A DNA stretch of 64,000 nucleotides from an uncultured Bacilli bacterium (GCA_947627195.1 CANQVC010000002.1:25663-89662); one strand, 5' to 3'. Positions 17,969 through 27,500 are shown, numbered from the stretch's first letter. Made by a program: numbers and translations. Notes: generated from the letters alone by a model not told the origin.

Positions 17969-18750
17969 TATATTTTATTTTTTTTATAAAGAATTAAATT
18001 AAAATCCATTGTAATATTCATTTTATTAAAATCAATATTACGTTTAATAGGATTAGTTTTATAATAATATGGAGTCATTTGAAATAAACTTTTAACATCA
18101 TTTACCATTGTTTGATATTTTATTTCTTCTTCATATATAGAAGAGAATGTTGGAAATGAATATATTTTTTCTTGATTCAAATAAACATCATCATATAAAA
18201 TTTCTTTTAATTCTAAAAGATGATCTCTTCCTGGAGTTATTTTTAAAATATATTGATTACATATTCTTGGAAATTCTATTTCATTATGGGGAGCAAAAAT
18301 ATTTAAAATCAAATCAAATGAATTATTTTTAAAAGGTAAATTAGTAACACTTGCAACAGCATAATCAATCATATTTGTTTTTTTAGATGCTATTTTACAA
18401 GCTTCTTTGGAAATATCAATTCCAACACATTTTATATTAGGGTAAAATTTTAAGATCTTGCGATCATAAAAACCTTCCCCACAGCCAACATCTAAAATAT
18501 TATTGATATTTAATTTACCAATTATATTAATAATTTTATCAACTAAATTATTAAATATTCCACTATTTAAAATATTACTTCTAGCAATTAACATTTCTTT
18601 ATTATCGCCACTCATTTTAGAATTTATTAATAAATTAACATATCCTTCTTTCGCAATATTATATAAATGTTTGTTGCTACAAATATAATTTTTATTTACT
18701 TTTTCAAGCTGTTCTTGACAAATTGGACAGATAAAAGGTACTTTATTCAT
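17968..18750 (-). CDS. 23S rRNA (guanine-N1) methyltransferase, RlmA family
   Basis: 260 residues. The N-terminal zinc finger is CPIC...C-SNKH (Cys-x-x-Cys, Cys, His), then YNIAKEGYVNLL, which is diagnostic of RlmA(I)/RlmA(II). The SAM-binding Rossmann part has DVGCGEGFY as motif I and NIFAPHNEIEFPRI in the place of the family's catalytic stretch. These enzymes methylate G745 or G748 in helix 35 of 23S rRNA; which one cannot be told here. Its terminator overlaps yunB. Confidence 0.87.
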   Translation of the reverse strand: MNKVPFICPICQEQLEKVNKNYICSNKHLYNIAKEGYVNLLINSKMSGDNKEMLIARSNILNSGIFNNLVDKIINIIGKLNINNILDVGCGEGFYDRKILKFYPNIKCVGIDISKEACKIASKKTNMIDYAVASVTNLPFKNNSFDLILNIFAPHNEIEFPRICNQYILKITPGRDHLLELKEILYDDVYLNQEKIYSFPTFSSIYEEEIKYQTMVNDVKSLFQMTPYYYKTNPIKRNIDFNKMNITMDFNLILYKKNKI

Positions 18751-18779
18751 TATTAATTTAAATGATTATTTCCTATTAA

Positions 18780-20225
18780 TTATCGTGGTAAAGATTTATC
18801 TACAATCTTTAAAGGTTGTTTTTTATATTGATATGATATTTTATAAACATCATTTTCAACAACGCAATTATAACTATAATTAGATAAATTATTTTCTAAT
18901 ACTTCTTGTAAAGATTTGTCTTTTAATGATTTTTCAATTTTTTCAAAATCTTGATAACAAGAAATATTTAAAACATCTAATAATGTCATTGGTAAGAAAT
19001 ATAAATTATTGTTTCTTTCTTCATAAACAAGTTCTACTTTTCTTCCATCAACATATCCTATTTTTTCTCCTTTTTTGAATGTGAAAAGATGGGAATCATC
19101 ATTTGTCCAATATTTCTTTAATACTTCACTAATGTACTTTTCATGAATATCGGCTACACCTATTTTTTGATAATGATAATGACCACCATTTGTCATATGA
19201 ATCATTCCTAATTTTTGTTTTTGATTAAACAAGAAGAAAGTTTTAACTCCATATGCATCGCCAAAATGACCATATAAACGACAACCATCAAAATGATCCA
19301 TAATCTTTAATTGTAATCCTTTTGCGGTATAACTACTATCCATTCTTCTTGAACCCCACCATGTCATTTGCATCATACGATCAAATGTTTCTTTTTTCAT
19401 GATTGGTTCACCACCATCGATAAAGCATTGCATAATTTTCATTAAATCTCTAGTACTAATAAATAATCCTCCTGCTGGTCCTCTAAAACTTTCGCCTAAT
19501 TTAAACTTTGGATAAGCATTTTCAACGAATGATTTTCCTGTTCTACCTAGACGAACACCACCATCTTTAGTTGGATAATAAGTTGAAGCAATATCTTTTG
19601 ATTTAATGTCAGGAGCTCTAAATGAAGCATCTAAATTAAGTTTATTAAAAATGTTTTTAATAATATAATCAGTAAAATATTCACCTGTAATTCTTTCCAC
19701 AATACATGCTAATATTCCACAACCAAAATTGGAATATTCAAAATAAGTACCTGGATAATAATTATTAAATGTTCCTTCATCCCAATATTTACCACTTGGT
19801 AATAATAAATCTTCCAAAGATACTTCTAAAGATGTACCATTAACTAGATTATAGCCTGTATCTTTAGTACTATTAACACCTTTTTCTTCACCATCACGAA
19901 TACTTGAAGTTTGAGTCATTACCATATTTAAAGTAATTGGCACATCAGGAAATTTAGGATTGCGTACTTTAAATCCTAAATATTTACTAATATCTTCTTT
20001 AAAATCAACTAGACCTTTTTCATATAGTTGCATGATACAAGCACCAACCATGATTTTAGAAACAGATGCTATACGAAATACTGTATCACATGTACAATTT
20101 CTATCATCTTCAATACTACTTTTACCATAACTTAATTCTTCAACGATTTTACCATCTTTTACAACCATTGAACAAGCACCAACTAATTTACTATCTTGAC
20201 AAATTTTTGTGAAAATATCTTTCAT
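18780..20225 (-). CDS. Serine hydrolase of the beta-lactamase / penicillin-binding family
   Basis: 481 residues, class-C-type (AmpC/esterase EstB-like) fold with no signal peptide, so probably cytoplasmic. Catalytic SVSK (Ser54-x-x-Lys57) in FRIASVSKIM, YSN in FEYSNFGCG, and a GHFGDAYG stretch in place of the KTG-type motif. Members include esterases and D-aminopeptidases as well as beta-lactamases; the absence of a signal sequence argues against a resistance enzyme. GAAAGGA lies upstream of the ATG. It follows the flavoprotein gene by 25 bases and the two are probably co-transcribed. Confidence 0.85.
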   Translation of the reverse strand: MKDIFTKICQDSKLVGACSMVVKDGKIVEELSYGKSSIEDDRNCTCDTVFRIASVSKIMVGACIMQLYEKGLVDFKEDISKYLGFKVRNPKFPDVPITLNMVMTQTSSIRDGEEKGVNSTKDTGYNLVNGTSLEVSLEDLLLPSGKYWDEGTFNNYYPGTYFEYSNFGCGILACIVERITGEYFTDYIIKNIFNKLNLDASFRAPDIKSKDIASTYYPTKDGGVRLGRTGKSFVENAYPKFKLGESFRGPAGGLFISTRDLMKIMQCFIDGGEPIMKKETFDRMMQMTWWGSRRMDSSYTAKGLQLKIMDHFDGCRLYGHFGDAYGVKTFFLFNQKQKLGMIHMTNGGHYHYQKIGVADIHEKYISEVLKKYWTNDDSHLFTFKKGEKIGYVDGRKVELVYEERNNNLYFLPMTLLDVLNISCYQDFEKIEKSLKDKSLQEVLENNLSNYSYNCVVENDVYKISYQYKKQPLKIVDKSLPR

Positions 20226-20250
20226 TTTTTATATTCCTTTCTTAGATATT

Positions 20251-21669
20251 TTAATTAAATCTTTCACCAATACTTCTAGCAATCTTTATGCCATTTGCTC
20301 CTGCTTGCGCAAGACCTCTTGTAATACCTGCTCCATCGCCACCAACAAATAAATTATGAATTTTTGTTTCAAATTGATTATTTACTTCAACTCTATCTGA
20401 ATAGAATTTAGCTTCTACGCCATAAAATAAAGTATGATCATTAGCTATACCAGGTGTAACTCTGTCTAATGCATGAATCATTTCAATTAATGATTTCATT
20501 GTATTATAAGGAAGAATTAAACCTAAATCACCAGGAACTGCTTCTTTTAATGTTGGTTTTACAAATCCTTCATCAATTCTTTTTTTAGTACTTCTTCTTC
20601 CTTTTAAAATATCACCAAATTTTTGCACAATGACTCCTCCTCCACTTAGTTTGTTTGCTAAATGGGAGATTTCTCTAGCATATTCATTAGCATCACGGAA
20701 TGGTTCATCAAATTCATGGGAAACTAATAAAGCAAAATTAGTATTTGAACTTCCTAATTTTTCATCATGATAAGCATGACCATTACATACCATAATACCA
20801 TTCCAGTTTTCAACAACAACATGTCCACTTGGATTAGAACAAAAAGTTCTTACTTGTGTTCCAACACTTGTATTAAATATAAACTTTCCTTCATATAAAT
20901 ATCGATTAATTTCATCCATTACGATGTCATTGGTTTCAACACGTACACCAATATCAACACGATTATTTTTCATTTTAATACCATGTTTACTTAATGTTTT
21001 AGTTAACCAATTAGATCCACCACGTCCAACACCTATAACAACGTAATCAGATTCTATTATTTCATTATCATGAATGACAATTCCTTTTATTTTATCATCT
21101 TTCACAACAATATCTTTTACTTCTGTTTCAAATAAATAATCAACATGTCCTTTCATTTCTTCGAAAATACTTTCTAGAACACGTAAATTAATTTCTGTCC
21201 CTAGATGACGAACTTCACTGCGAAGTAGTTTTAAACCTACTGCTATTCCTCTTCTTTCGATATTCAAAACTTCTAATGTTGATGGGTTAGTTAATTCTTT
21301 AGGAGCACCATGTTTTAAATTAATTTGGTCAACATAACGAATTAACGATAAAACTTCATCTGATGGAATATATTCATCCATCCATCCACCAAATTCACTT
21401 GTGATATTGAATTTACCATCGGAATAAGCTCCTGCACCACCAAAGCCACAAGTCATTGAACAACTTGGTTTACATCCACTATTTCCATACATATCTTTAG
21501 GACATTGTTTTAATTTCTTTTGTAATATTGGACATGTTCGATGATATATATCATGTCCTTTATCTACTAATAATACATTTAGTTGCGGAGATTTTGTCAT
21601 TAATTCGTAAGCTGTAAATATACCCATTGGACCAGAGCCAACAATTATTACATCATATTTTTTATTCAC
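20251..21669 (-). CDS. FAD-dependent oxidoreductase with cysteine-rich insert
   Basis: 472 residues. The N-terminal dinucleotide fold is VIIVGSGPMG (GxGxxG at 11-16) and the FAD closing motif is LFVGGDGAGITRGLAQAGANG. Between them lies a Cys-rich stretch, C-P-I-L...C-P-K-D...GCKPSC-SMTCGFGG, and GAYSDGKFN, which mark the uncharacterised COG2509 dehydrogenase group. Substrate unknown. Expressed from an extended -10 element at 21710-21715; serine hydrolase gene downstream. Confidence 0.83.
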   Translation of the reverse strand: MNKKYDVIIVGSGPMGIFTAYELMTKSPQLNVLLVDKGHDIYHRTCPILQKKLKQCPKDMYGNSGCKPSCSMTCGFGGAGAYSDGKFNITSEFGGWMDEYIPSDEVLSLIRYVDQINLKHGAPKELTNPSTLEVLNIERRGIAVGLKLLRSEVRHLGTEINLRVLESIFEEMKGHVDYLFETEVKDIVVKDDKIKGIVIHDNEIIESDYVVIGVGRGGSNWLTKTLSKHGIKMKNNRVDIGVRVETNDIVMDEINRYLYEGKFIFNTSVGTQVRTFCSNPSGHVVVENWNGIMVCNGHAYHDEKLGSSNTNFALLVSHEFDEPFRDANEYAREISHLANKLSGGGVIVQKFGDILKGRRSTKKRIDEGFVKPTLKEAVPGDLGLILPYNTMKSLIEMIHALDRVTPGIANDHTLFYGVEAKFYSDRVEVNNQFETKIHNLFVGGDGAGITRGLAQAGANGIKIARSIGERFN

Positions 21670-21709
21670 AAAACAATTCCTCGCTTTCTTTTTTATTAAT
21701 TATATGCAT

Positions 21710-21715
21710 ATTATA
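21710..21715 (-). promoter_or_regulatory. Extended -10 promoter element for the flavoprotein gene
   Basis: Third minus-strand copy of TGTGATATAAT in this window, 40 bases upstream of the ATG at 21669. Confidence 0.5.
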
Positions 21716-21744
21716 TCACACTTTTAATAATTTGACTACAACAA

Positions 21745-21776
21745 AAAGTTCTCAAACGAAATTATTTGAGAACTTT
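21745..21776 (-). terminator. Intrinsic terminator of the iron/heme-type ABC operon
   Basis: Perfect 12-bp stem AAAGTTCTCAAA/TTTGAGAACTTT (21765-21776 with 21745-21756), eight-base loop, short T tract. Lies 18 bases after the binding-protein gene. Confidence 0.85.
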
Positions 21777-21794
21777 ATTAATATTATTTATAAA

Positions 21795-22919
21795 TCAATT
21801 ATCTAAAGATGAAACTAATAATTGACCATATCCTCTATCATAATAATTAGTTATCATTTCATAATAATTCATTTTTTTATTTAACATCTTTTCGCAAATC
21901 TCATTTAGTTTATCTTCAATATTAACATCACTAAATTTATCAGGATATATGATGCTACCTATATAATAAGCGTCTGCCATGGCAATTTCTAAATTAGTAT
22001 AATATTGATTAAATGGTAATTGAACATATATTTGATTATTTTTGAATGCTTGTAATTGATTAAAAACTTCTTTATGTTCTTGATATTCTATTTTTAATTT
22101 ACTGATATTAGCTATATCGATAAATACTATTTCAGGATTTAATTGTAAGATTGTTTCATATTCTATTTTAGGATTGTTTGTTGGAAAAGATAATGATGAT
22201 AAAACATTTTTCGCATTTACTTCACGAAAACAACTATAATTAACTAATGTATCGCCAAAAGATCCACTACCACCATTATAAGTATTATTAGCAAGATATA
22301 CACTTGCTTTATCTTCTTCTAATATATCATTTGTTCTTTGATTTAAATCATTTTTAATTGATTTGATATAATCAATTACTTCATTTGCTCTTTCCTCATT
22401 ATGAATAATTTTCCCTATTAAGGATAATGATGTAGATACTTGTTCATTAAATGGGTCAGATCCGCCATAACTTAAACAAACAACTGGTACTTTAATTTGT
22501 TGTTCTAATTGATTCATTTTTTCCACATTATCATATAAAGAAAAGATAACATCAGGATTACATGATATGATGCTTTCAGCGTTTGGTGATGATGATGGTC
22601 CACCCGCTCCAACAGAAGGTAATGTTTGAAATAAATCTTTATAAGCAAATGAATATGGGCGAACTGGCATTGTATCGCCTTTTTCAAAATCTTCAACGCC
22701 AACTAATTTATCTAAATCACCTACATAACTATATAATCTAAGAGCACTTGCCCCAATACATACTACTCTTTTAACATCATCTTTTATATGAACAGTTCTT
22801 CCTCTTAAGTCAACGATTTCTAAATCATTAACTTTATCATCTTTTGTACATCCAATTAAAATAAAGCAATTTAATATTATGAAAAATATCATTAAAAATT
22901 TCATTATTGTTCTTCTCAT
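21795..22919 (-). CDS. ABC importer substrate-binding lipoprotein (iron-siderophore/heme/B12 type)
   Basis: 374 residues. Lipoprotein signal peptide with lipobox LIGC near residue 24. The rest is a helical-backbone periplasmic-binding fold of the FhuD/BtuF class: RVVCIGASALRLYSYVG, LVGVEDF, then NPDVIFSL. Captures an iron chelate, heme or corrinoid outside the cell and hands it to the FecCD-type permease; the ligand cannot be read from sequence. GAGG lies upstream of the ATG. Last gene of the permease-ATPase-binding protein operon, three bases after the ATPase. Confidence 0.9.
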   Translation of the reverse strand: MRRTIMKFLMIFFIILNCFILIGCTKDDKVNDLEIVDLRGRTVHIKDDVKRVVCIGASALRLYSYVGDLDKLVGVEDFEKGDTMPVRPYSFAYKDLFQTLPSVGAGGPSSSPNAESIISCNPDVIFSLYDNVEKMNQLEQQIKVPVVCLSYGGSDPFNEQVSTSLSLIGKIIHNEERANEVIDYIKSIKNDLNQRTNDILEEDKASVYLANNTYNGGSGSFGDTLVNYSCFREVNAKNVLSSLSFPTNNPKIEYETILQLNPEIVFIDIANISKLKIEYQEHKEVFNQLQAFKNNQIYVQLPFNQYYTNLEIAMADAYYIGSIIYPDKFSDVNIEDKLNEICEKMLNKKMNYYEMITNYYDRGYGQLLVSSLDN

Positions 22920-22922
22920 TTT

Positions 22923-23690
22923 TTACCTCACACTTATTATTTTTTTATTATTATTTATTATTATATCAACATATACATCATAAACTTGTTGAATTAATTG
23001 TTCTGTTATAATGTTTTGATCTCCAAAAGCCATTATTTGTCCGTTTTTTATAAAAGCAAAATGAGTTGCGAAAGTTAATGCTAAATTAATATCATGCATT
23101 GTTACTAATATTATTTTATTTTTATCTTGCATTTCTTTTATAATATTTATTATTTCTAATTGACTTTTTATATCAAGATTACTAGTAGGTTCATCTAATA
23201 AAATGACATCACTATCTTGAACTAAAGTTCTCGCAATGGCAACTCTTTGTTTTTCTCCTCCCGATAAACTATTAACACTTCTTAAAGCTAATGAATCTAA
23301 ATTTAATTCTTTTAAAACTTCTTCGGTTCTTTTTAAATCATCATGGGAAACATGAAAAGATATATAAGGTTTTCTTCCTAACAAAACTGCATCAAAAACA
23401 GTTGTTTCACCAAAAATAATTTCTTGTGGAACATAACCTATTTTTTTAGATCTTTCAATGTCTGATAATTTCATGATATCTAAATCATTTAATGTTATTG
23501 AACCACTTTCAATTTTTAATATTTTATTTATACATTTTAATAAAGTTGATTTACCACTACCATTTGGACCTAATATGGCAATTATTTCTTTTTCATTCCC
23601 AATTAAAGAAATATCATTTAATGCTTTAGATATATTTTCTTGATTGTGATAATTAAATGAAACATGTTCAAGTATTAATTTATTTATCAT
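22923..23690 (-). CDS. ABC importer ATPase (FepC/BtuD type)
   Basis: 255 residues with all motifs intact: Walker A GPNGSGKST, Q-loop VPQE, signature LSGGEKQR, Walker B VILLDEPTSNLD and H-loop VTMHD. Powers import by the FecCD-family permease encoded just upstream (1-base overlap). Confidence 0.95.
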   Translation of the reverse strand: MINKLILEHVSFNYHNQENISKALNDISLIGNEKEIIAILGPNGSGKSTLLKCINKILKIESGSITLNDLDIMKLSDIERSKKIGYVPQEIIFGETTVFDAVLLGRKPYISFHVSHDDLKRTEEVLKELNLDSLALRSVNSLSGGEKQRVAIARTLVQDSDVILLDEPTSNLDIKSQLEIINIIKEMQDKNKIILVTMHDINLALTFATHFAFIKNGQIMAFGDQNIITEQLIQQVYDVYVDIIINNNKKIISVR

Positions 23691-24754
23691 TATTGTACAT
23701 TTCCTTTCTTCTTTATTAAAATTATTAAAAAGAATGGAGCGCCAAATAATGATGTAATTGCCCCAATTGGTAATGAAACATTATTCATTAAACTTCTTGA
23801 TAAAGCATCAGCTATTAATAAAATAATACTTCCTGTTAACATCGAAGATATTAAAGAAAAACGATGATCTTGACCAATAAATTTTTTAATTAAATGAGGA
23901 GCAATTAAACCAACAAAACCAATGATACCTAAAAATGCCACACATGTGGAACATAACAAAGAAGCAAGTAATAAACTTATTAAACGAACTCTTTCAATAT
24001 TAACACCTAAGCTTTTCGCATTTTCTTCACCAGTTGTCATAGCATTATAATTCCATCTATTAATAAAGAAATATATAAATGAAACAACTAATAAAACAAA
24101 CATTATAATTATTTCAATATAATTGGCATTTGATAAATCACCAAAGCTCCAAAAAATAGCACTTGCTAATTTGGTATCATCGGCAAAATATTGCATTAAA
24201 GTAGTTCCTGCCGTAAATAAAGATCCTAAAGCTACACCTGATAAAACGATAACTTCCGATCTAAAATGATTCTTTTTGGATAATAATAATATTATTATGG
24301 AAGAAAGTGTAGAAAAAAGAAAAGCGAAAATAGTAATAATATAAGGATTATTAATCGTTACTGATGTTCCTTGAGATGTTGTAACCATTCCTGCTCCTAG
24401 TACAATAATAGCAAAATTCGCCCCAAATACTGCTCCATTACTAACTCCTAAGGTAGTAGGTGATGCCATGGGATTTTGCAATATGCTTTGCATTACACAC
24501 CCTGATAATCCAAGTAATGCTCCAGAAATTATGGCTGCTAAAACAATTGGTAAACGAACATTTAATATAATGACTTGACTTTCTTTATCAGCACAATTGA
24601 AAAAAGATTTTATAATATTAAGAAAACTTATATGAACTGTACCAATGTTTAAACATATAATAGCCATTAAAACAATTATAATAAACAAAATTAATATTGT
24701 AATAATTTTCTTCTTTATTAATTTATGATATTGTTTAATAATTTCTGTTGGCAT
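23690..24754 (-). CDS. FecCD-family ABC permease
   Basis: 354 residues with about ten hydrophobic segments. Family marks are RLPIVLAAIISGALLGLSGCVMQ, NPMASPTTLGVSNGA, FWSFGDL and GFVGLIAPHLIKKF-G-DHR, the last being the coupling region. Homodimeric permease for siderophore, heme or B12 import. AGGAGG lies just upstream of the ATG, about 15 bases after a terminator-like hairpin (24773-24809), so expression probably requires antitermination. Confidence 0.95.
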   Translation of the reverse strand: MPTEIIKQYHKLIKKKIITILILFIIIVLMAIICLNIGTVHISFLNIIKSFFNCADKESQVIILNVRLPIVLAAIISGALLGLSGCVMQSILQNPMASPTTLGVSNGAVFGANFAIIVLGAGMVTTSQGTSVTINNPYIITIFAFLFSTLSSIIILLLSKKNHFRSEVIVLSGVALGSLFTAGTTLMQYFADDTKLASAIFWSFGDLSNANYIEIIIMFVLLVVSFIYFFINRWNYNAMTTGEENAKSLGVNIERVRLISLLLASLLCSTCVAFLGIIGFVGLIAPHLIKKFIGQDHRFSLISSMLTGSIILLIADALSRSLMNNVSLPIGAITSLFGAPFFLIILIKKKGNVQ

Positions 24755-24762
24755 CTTACCTC

Positions 24763-24889
24763 CTAAAATAAAAAGACATACTAATTTTCTTCAGAAAAAA
24801 GTATGTCTTCATGACAAAATATTATTTATATGACATTTATATATTAATTAATAACTTCTGTTATTTATTAGATTTCATATCTAATTTTC
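24763..24889 (-). ncRNA. Structured 5' leader RNA of the ABC importer operon
   Basis: From the promoter at 24896-24924 a ~125-base leader is predicted. It has hairpin ATTAGAT/ATCTAAT (24879-24885 with 24867-24873), hairpin AATAAC/GTTATT (24860-24865 with 24850-24855), then the attenuator. I do not recognise a known riboswitch. Confidence 0.45.
24773..24809 (-). promoter_or_regulatory. Attenuator-type terminator hairpin before the ABC importer operon
   Basis: Minus strand: AAGACATACT (24800-24809) pairs with AGTATGTCTT (24773-24782), and an inner 6-bp stem extends it; it is followed directly by TTTATTTT and then the AGGAGG of the permease gene. A short TGTC...GACA pairing just upstream uses part of the left arm and could be an antiterminator. 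Confidence 0.65.
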
Positions 24890-24895
24890 TATTAT

Positions 24896-24924
24896 ATTTT
24901 ATCATTTTTTTATATTAATGTCAA
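24896..24924 (-). promoter_or_regulatory. Sigma-A promoter of the ABC importer operon
   Basis: Perfect -35 TTGACA (24919-24924), 17-base spacer, -10 TAAAAT (24896-24901), reading leftwards. One of the strongest promoter matches in the window. Confidence 0.75.
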
Positions 24925-25040
24925 ATAATATTGATGACAATATTGATGTATTGTTATTATTGATGAATCTTTTAACTACTATAAAGTAAAACAATTTAAA
25001 TATCAATAGTTTTAAGTTGGTTTAATTAAGGATTGTTATA

Positions 25041-25454
25041 TTATAGATATTCTTTTATTTTTTCAATTGCTTCATCAATTAAAGATGACATAGTTTGATT
25101 TTTAACTCCAACAATAATATTACTACATTGATTAAAAGGAATTAATATTTTAATAGCATTGCTTTCACCAATTACATTAGCAATCATTGAGGAAACTTCA
25201 CCATACATTGCATCATTAATAACAATACCAATTGGACCAACAATAATATCAGCTTGTTTTGCACATACTTTTACTGAATTTTCTCCTGTTGCACCAATAT
25301 CAGCTCCCCCTTTCAACATATTACTTGTTGCAACACTATTGGTTCCAACAGCTAATATCCGAATATCTGTAGTGGTTATTTTTTGTCTAATGGAAGAAAT
25401 AATTTGTTTACCTAGCCCTCCTCCTTGAGCATCAACAACTAATATAGTTTTCAT
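25041..25454 (-). CDS. DUF3842 family protein
   Basis: 137 residues. The start is the ATG at 25454, with GAGG seven bases upstream. VVDAQGGGLGKQII gives a Rossmann-like glycine-rich N-terminus, followed by AVGTNSVATSNMLKGGAD, DIIVGPIGI and AMYGEVS, the conserved blocks of DUF3842. Function unknown; a nucleotide-binding role is plausible from the N-terminus. It starts nine bases after the Fe-S aldo/keto reductase stop, so the two are co-transcribed. Confidence 0.8.
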   Translation of the reverse strand: MKTILVVDAQGGGLGKQIISSIRQKITTTDIRILAVGTNSVATSNMLKGGADIGATGENSVKVCAKQADIIVGPIGIVINDAMYGEVSSMIANVIGESNAIKILIPFNQCSNIIVGVKNQTMSSLIDEAIEKIKEYL

Positions 25455-25462
25455 TTTATACC

Positions 25463-26608
25463 TCATAATTTAAATAATCGATTTGCTTTTTTCATTCTTT
25501 CTATAACATTTACATGAAATGGACATCTTTTCATACACCCACCACATTCAATACAATTACTAGCATGAGAATTTAATATTTGATAATGATTTAAAACAGA
25601 TGATGGAACAACTTTTTCAATTGTTGCTAAATCATATAATTTATTTACCATTGCTATATCTATTTTTTTAGGACATGGAGCACAATGTCCACAATATGTA
25701 CATTCACCTTGATATGCATGAGATGGAGTATTAGCTAATATAGATGCATAATCTTTTTCTTCTTGAGTAGCATTTTCATAATGAATAGATTGATTAACTT
25801 CATCAATATTACTAAAGCCAACTAATACACTAGAAACACCTGGTCTAGTTAAAGCATAATGTAAACATTGAACAGGAGTTAAAGCAACTTTAAAAGCTGA
25901 TGTTTCAGAATTAAATAATCTACCACCTGCAAATCCTTTCATAACAGTTATGCCAACATCTCTTTCTTCGCATAATTGATATAACTTCTTACGAATAGGA
26001 TTTATTCCTGATAAACTTTCATCAAAATCATCTTTAAAATAATCATCAACATCTTCCGTTGGTGGTAAAAAATCAAATAAAGGATTAATACTAAACATAA
26101 TCATTTCAACAGTCCCTTCTTCTATTGCTTTAATCGCAACTAAAGGATTATGTGTACTCATCCCAATATGTTTTATTTTACCTTGTTCTTTTAATTCTTT
26201 CACATATTTTAAAAATGGTCCATGAATAATATTATCTAAATCTTTTTCTTCATCAACATAATGAATCATTCCTAAATCGACATAATCAATATTTAATCTA
26301 GATAAAAAATCCGCAAATGCTTTTTTTACTTCACTAAGATCACGACTTCTAACATATTGGTTATTTTGCCAAGTTGAACCAATATGTCCTTGAATAATCC
26401 AATGATTACGATTATTCTTAATTGCCTTCCCTAAATTAGAACGTACATTAGGTTCAGACATCCAACAATCTAAAATATTGATTCCTTTTTCTTCACAATA
26501 TTTTACTAATTCAATACATTCTTCTTCATTACAACGTTCAAGCCATTCAGCTCCAAGACCAATTTCACTAACCATTAGATTTGTTTTTCCTAATCTTCTA
26601 TAGTTCAT
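25463..26608 (-). CDS. Aldo/keto reductase with ferredoxin-type [4Fe-4S] domain
   Basis: 381 residues. Residues 1-280 form an aldo/keto reductase TIM barrel (RRLGKTNLMVSEIGLG, NILDCW, IDYVDLGMIHYV, IKHIGMSTH). The C-terminus carries two cysteine clusters, CTYCGHCAPCP and CIECGGCMKRCP, of the ferredoxin type. This is the COG1453 group; substrate unknown. Anaerobic electron transfer is likely. Co-transcribed with DUF3842. A TGATATAAT extended -10 at 26640-26645 lies upstream, divergent from the HD gene. Confidence 0.87.
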   Translation of the reverse strand: MNYRRLGKTNLMVSEIGLGAEWLERCNEEECIELVKYCEEKGINILDCWMSEPNVRSNLGKAIKNNRNHWIIQGHIGSTWQNNQYVRSRDLSEVKKAFADFLSRLNIDYVDLGMIHYVDEEKDLDNIIHGPFLKYVKELKEQGKIKHIGMSTHNPLVAIKAIEEGTVEMIMFSINPLFDFLPPTEDVDDYFKDDFDESLSGINPIRKKLYQLCEERDVGITVMKGFAGGRLFNSETSAFKVALTPVQCLHYALTRPGVSSVLVGFSNIDEVNQSIHYENATQEEKDYASILANTPSHAYQGECTYCGHCAPCPKKIDIAMVNKLYDLATIEKVVPSSVLNHYQILNSHASNCIECGGCMKRCPFHVNVIERMKKANRLFKL

Positions 26609-26639
26609 AACATATTCCTTTTTTTGTTTATTTTCTATA

Positions 26640-26645
26640 ATTATA
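26640..26645 (-). promoter_or_regulatory. Extended -10 promoter for the aldo/keto reductase gene
   Basis: Minus-strand ATGATATAAT with a weak TTTAAA -35 at a 17-base spacing; about 30 bases upstream of the ATG. Confidence 0.45.
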
Positions 26646-26764
26646 TCATTTTTTCTTTAATTTTTAAACAAAATATAAAAATATCTTTAATTTATAATTA
26701 GTTTATGATACTATAAACATATGAAATATAAAATATAAAATATTTTATATAAAGGAGTTAACAA

Positions 26765-27451
26765 ATGAATGAAACAATAAAAACTGTAACAAAAGAAGTA
26801 ATGAATTTATTATCTAAAGATTTATCAGGCCATAATATGGATCATATAAAACGTGTATATAATTTATCAATAAAATTTTGTAATAAAGAAAATGGTAATT
26901 TAGAAATTGTATCTTTAATATCATTATTACATGATGTTGATGATTATAAAATATTTGGTATAGATAATGAAAATAATTTATCAAATACTAAATTAATTTT
27001 AAATAAATGTAATATAAACAATAATATAAAAGATATTATATTAAATGAAATCAAATGCTTAGGATATCATAATGCAATAAACAATATTATTCCTAAGACA
27101 ATTGAAGGGAAAATTGTATCTGATGCTGATATGTGTGATGCATTAGGAGCAAATGGTATTTTAAGAACATATTCATATAGTTTAAATAAGAATCGTCCTT
27201 TTTTTGATAAACAAATTATACCTAATGAATTTATGAGTTATGAAGAATATATTAATAAAAAAGACGGTACAGGTATTAATCATTTATTTGAAAAAATATT
27301 AAAATTACCTTCTTATATGTTAACAAATTCAGGAAAAATAGAATCACAAAAAAGATATCAATTTGTTATATCATTTTTACATCAATTCTTTTATGAAGAA
27401 AATGTGCCAGAATGGGAAGATTATTTAAATAAATATATCAAAAATGTTTAA
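26765..27451 (+). CDS. HD-domain phosphohydrolase
   Basis: 228 residues. Metal ligands: His23/His27 in SGHNMDHIKRV, His56-Asp57 in LLHDVDD, and Asp in VSDADMCDALG. This matches small stand-alone HD hydrolases of the YedJ type, which act on nucleotides or other phosphoesters; the substrate is unknown. AAAGGAG precedes the ATG. Divergent from the aldo/keto reductase gene and convergent with mscS through a shared terminator. Confidence 0.87.
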   Translation: MNETIKTVTKEVMNLLSKDLSGHNMDHIKRVYNLSIKFCNKENGNLEIVSLISLLHDVDDYKIFGIDNENNLSNTKLILNKCNINNNIKDIILNEIKCLGYHNAINNIIPKTIEGKIVSDADMCDALGANGILRTYSYSLNKNRPFFDKQIIPNEFMSYEEYINKKDGTGINHLFEKILKLPSYMLTNSGKIESQKRYQFVISFLHQFFYEENVPEWEDYLNKYIKNV

Positions 27452-27462
27452 TAATATTTTAT

Positions 27463-27500
27463 ATAATAAAACACCACATATTTTGTGGTGCTTTTATTAT
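27463..27500. terminator. Bidirectional terminator between the HD gene and mscS
   Basis: CACCACA (27472-27478) pairs with TGTGGTG (27484-27490); beyond a single bulged base the A/T-rich flanks pair for another nine bases. It is A-rich on one side and T-rich on the other, so it serves both convergent genes. Confidence 0.85.

Noticed and set aside
25159..25428. An 89-codon plus-strand frame inside DUF3842
   Set aside because: Antisense shadow of a conserved gene.
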